From the NCBI RefSeq assembly GCF_030553055.1, contig NZ_CP130713.1:4836001-4900000 (forward strand): DNA of 64,000 bases, in the 5' to 3' direction. A program made the position numbers and the translations under genes. Source of the DNA: Streptomyces sp. XD-27. GTDB taxonomy: Bacteria > Actinomycetota > Actinomycetes > Streptomycetales > Streptomycetaceae. Below are positions 63,762-64,000 of the stretch, in pieces. The notes beneath the pieces are model-generated. The model saw only the letters and a list, made by a program, of their open reading frames with translations. It had not been told where the DNA came from and ran no database searches. Positions within the stretch are counted from its first letter, which is position 1. Every line of letters begins with the position of its first letter.

Positions 63762-64000
63762 ATGCGAAGCCGTGCTCTGCGCCTGTCCGCCGCCACCCTG
63801 GTCGGCGTGCTCGCCGTGACCGGTCTGGCGACTGGCTGCAAGAAGAGCCGCGGCGGCGGCGACCACGGCTTCGGCGGCGGGGACCACGGGGGACTGAGCG
63901 GGGGAGTCACCGGCGGCAACATCCCCACCGACATGCCCACCGGAATGCCCAGCGGCATGCCCTCCGGCATGCCCACGGGCATGCCGAGCGACGTCCCGTC
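63762..64000 (+). CDS. Lipoprotein with Met-Pro-Gly-rich tail (partial)
   Basis: Starts at ATG 63762 with GGGGAA upstream and runs off the window end. An Arg-rich n-region, a hydrophobic core and the lipobox LATGC26 mark a lipoprotein, followed by Gly/His-rich and then (M-P-T/S-G) repeats. Only 79 residues are visible. It lies just downstream of afsK, the side on which afsS/afsR lie in S. coelicolor. Confidence 0.75.
   Translation, partial: MRSRALRLSAATLVGVLAVTGLATGCKKSRGGGDHGFGGGDHGGLSGGVTGGNIPTDMPTGMPSGMPSGMPTGMPSDVP

Overview
The window is high-GC Streptomyces chromosome. It carries developmental and regulatory genes recognisable at residue level (whiD, bldM, the shbA-type sigma factor, afsK), a CIRCE-controlled groES-groEL1 pair, GTG/TTG starts, ATGA-type stop/start overlaps and the usual third-position GC bias. 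Species cannot be assigned from the sequence.

Left third (1-18 kb) is conserved core. It holds the tRNA t6A/ribosomal-protein acetylation block tsaB-rimI-tsaD, a THUMP-like methyltransferase, groES-groEL1 under two CIRCE boxes, a dehydrogenase/MOSC/LysR trio, the sporulation block whiD / bldM / shbA with a well-matched sigma-BldN promoter before bldM, then guaB and guaB3, each closed by a strong hairpin, and an MreB/Mbl-like gene.

Middle (18-32 kb) is a cell-envelope and signalling stretch rich in short tandem repeats. It has a NUDIX hydrolase, a DUF6049-type lipoprotein, a DedA protein, a nucleotide-sugar dehydrogenase lacking its catalytic cysteine, glpD, a serine hydrolase, a transmembrane Ser/Thr kinase and a related pseudokinase.

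Right third (32-59 kb) is an accessory catabolic island. CoA ligases of two types, an amidohydrolase, four acyl-CoA dehydrogenases, a cyclase-type hydrolase, an SDR, aldehyde and alcohol dehydrogenases, a flavin reductase, an enoyl-CoA hydratase, an FMO-like monooxygenase, a DUF35/thiolase pair and a deazaflavin-dependent reductase look like one beta-oxidation-type route for an unidentified, probably cyclic or isoprenoid-like, acid. Nearly every transcription unit in it is preceded by the same palindrome, CTGACG-N3-CGTCAG, and a TetR gene stands at the end. I infer a single, apparently undescribed, TetR regulon. Two efflux units (AraC/MFS and an HxlR-peroxiredoxin fusion/MFS) and an RsbW-like ATPase gene are inserted without that operator.

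Right edge (59-64 kb) has a DnaA-box cluster, a double-VOC protein, afsK (kinase plus PQQ propeller) and the start of a lipoprotein gene. Three genes (AMP ligase, FMO, afsK) each appear broken by one missing base in a G/C run; the shared pattern suggests sequencing or assembly error as readily as real mutation.
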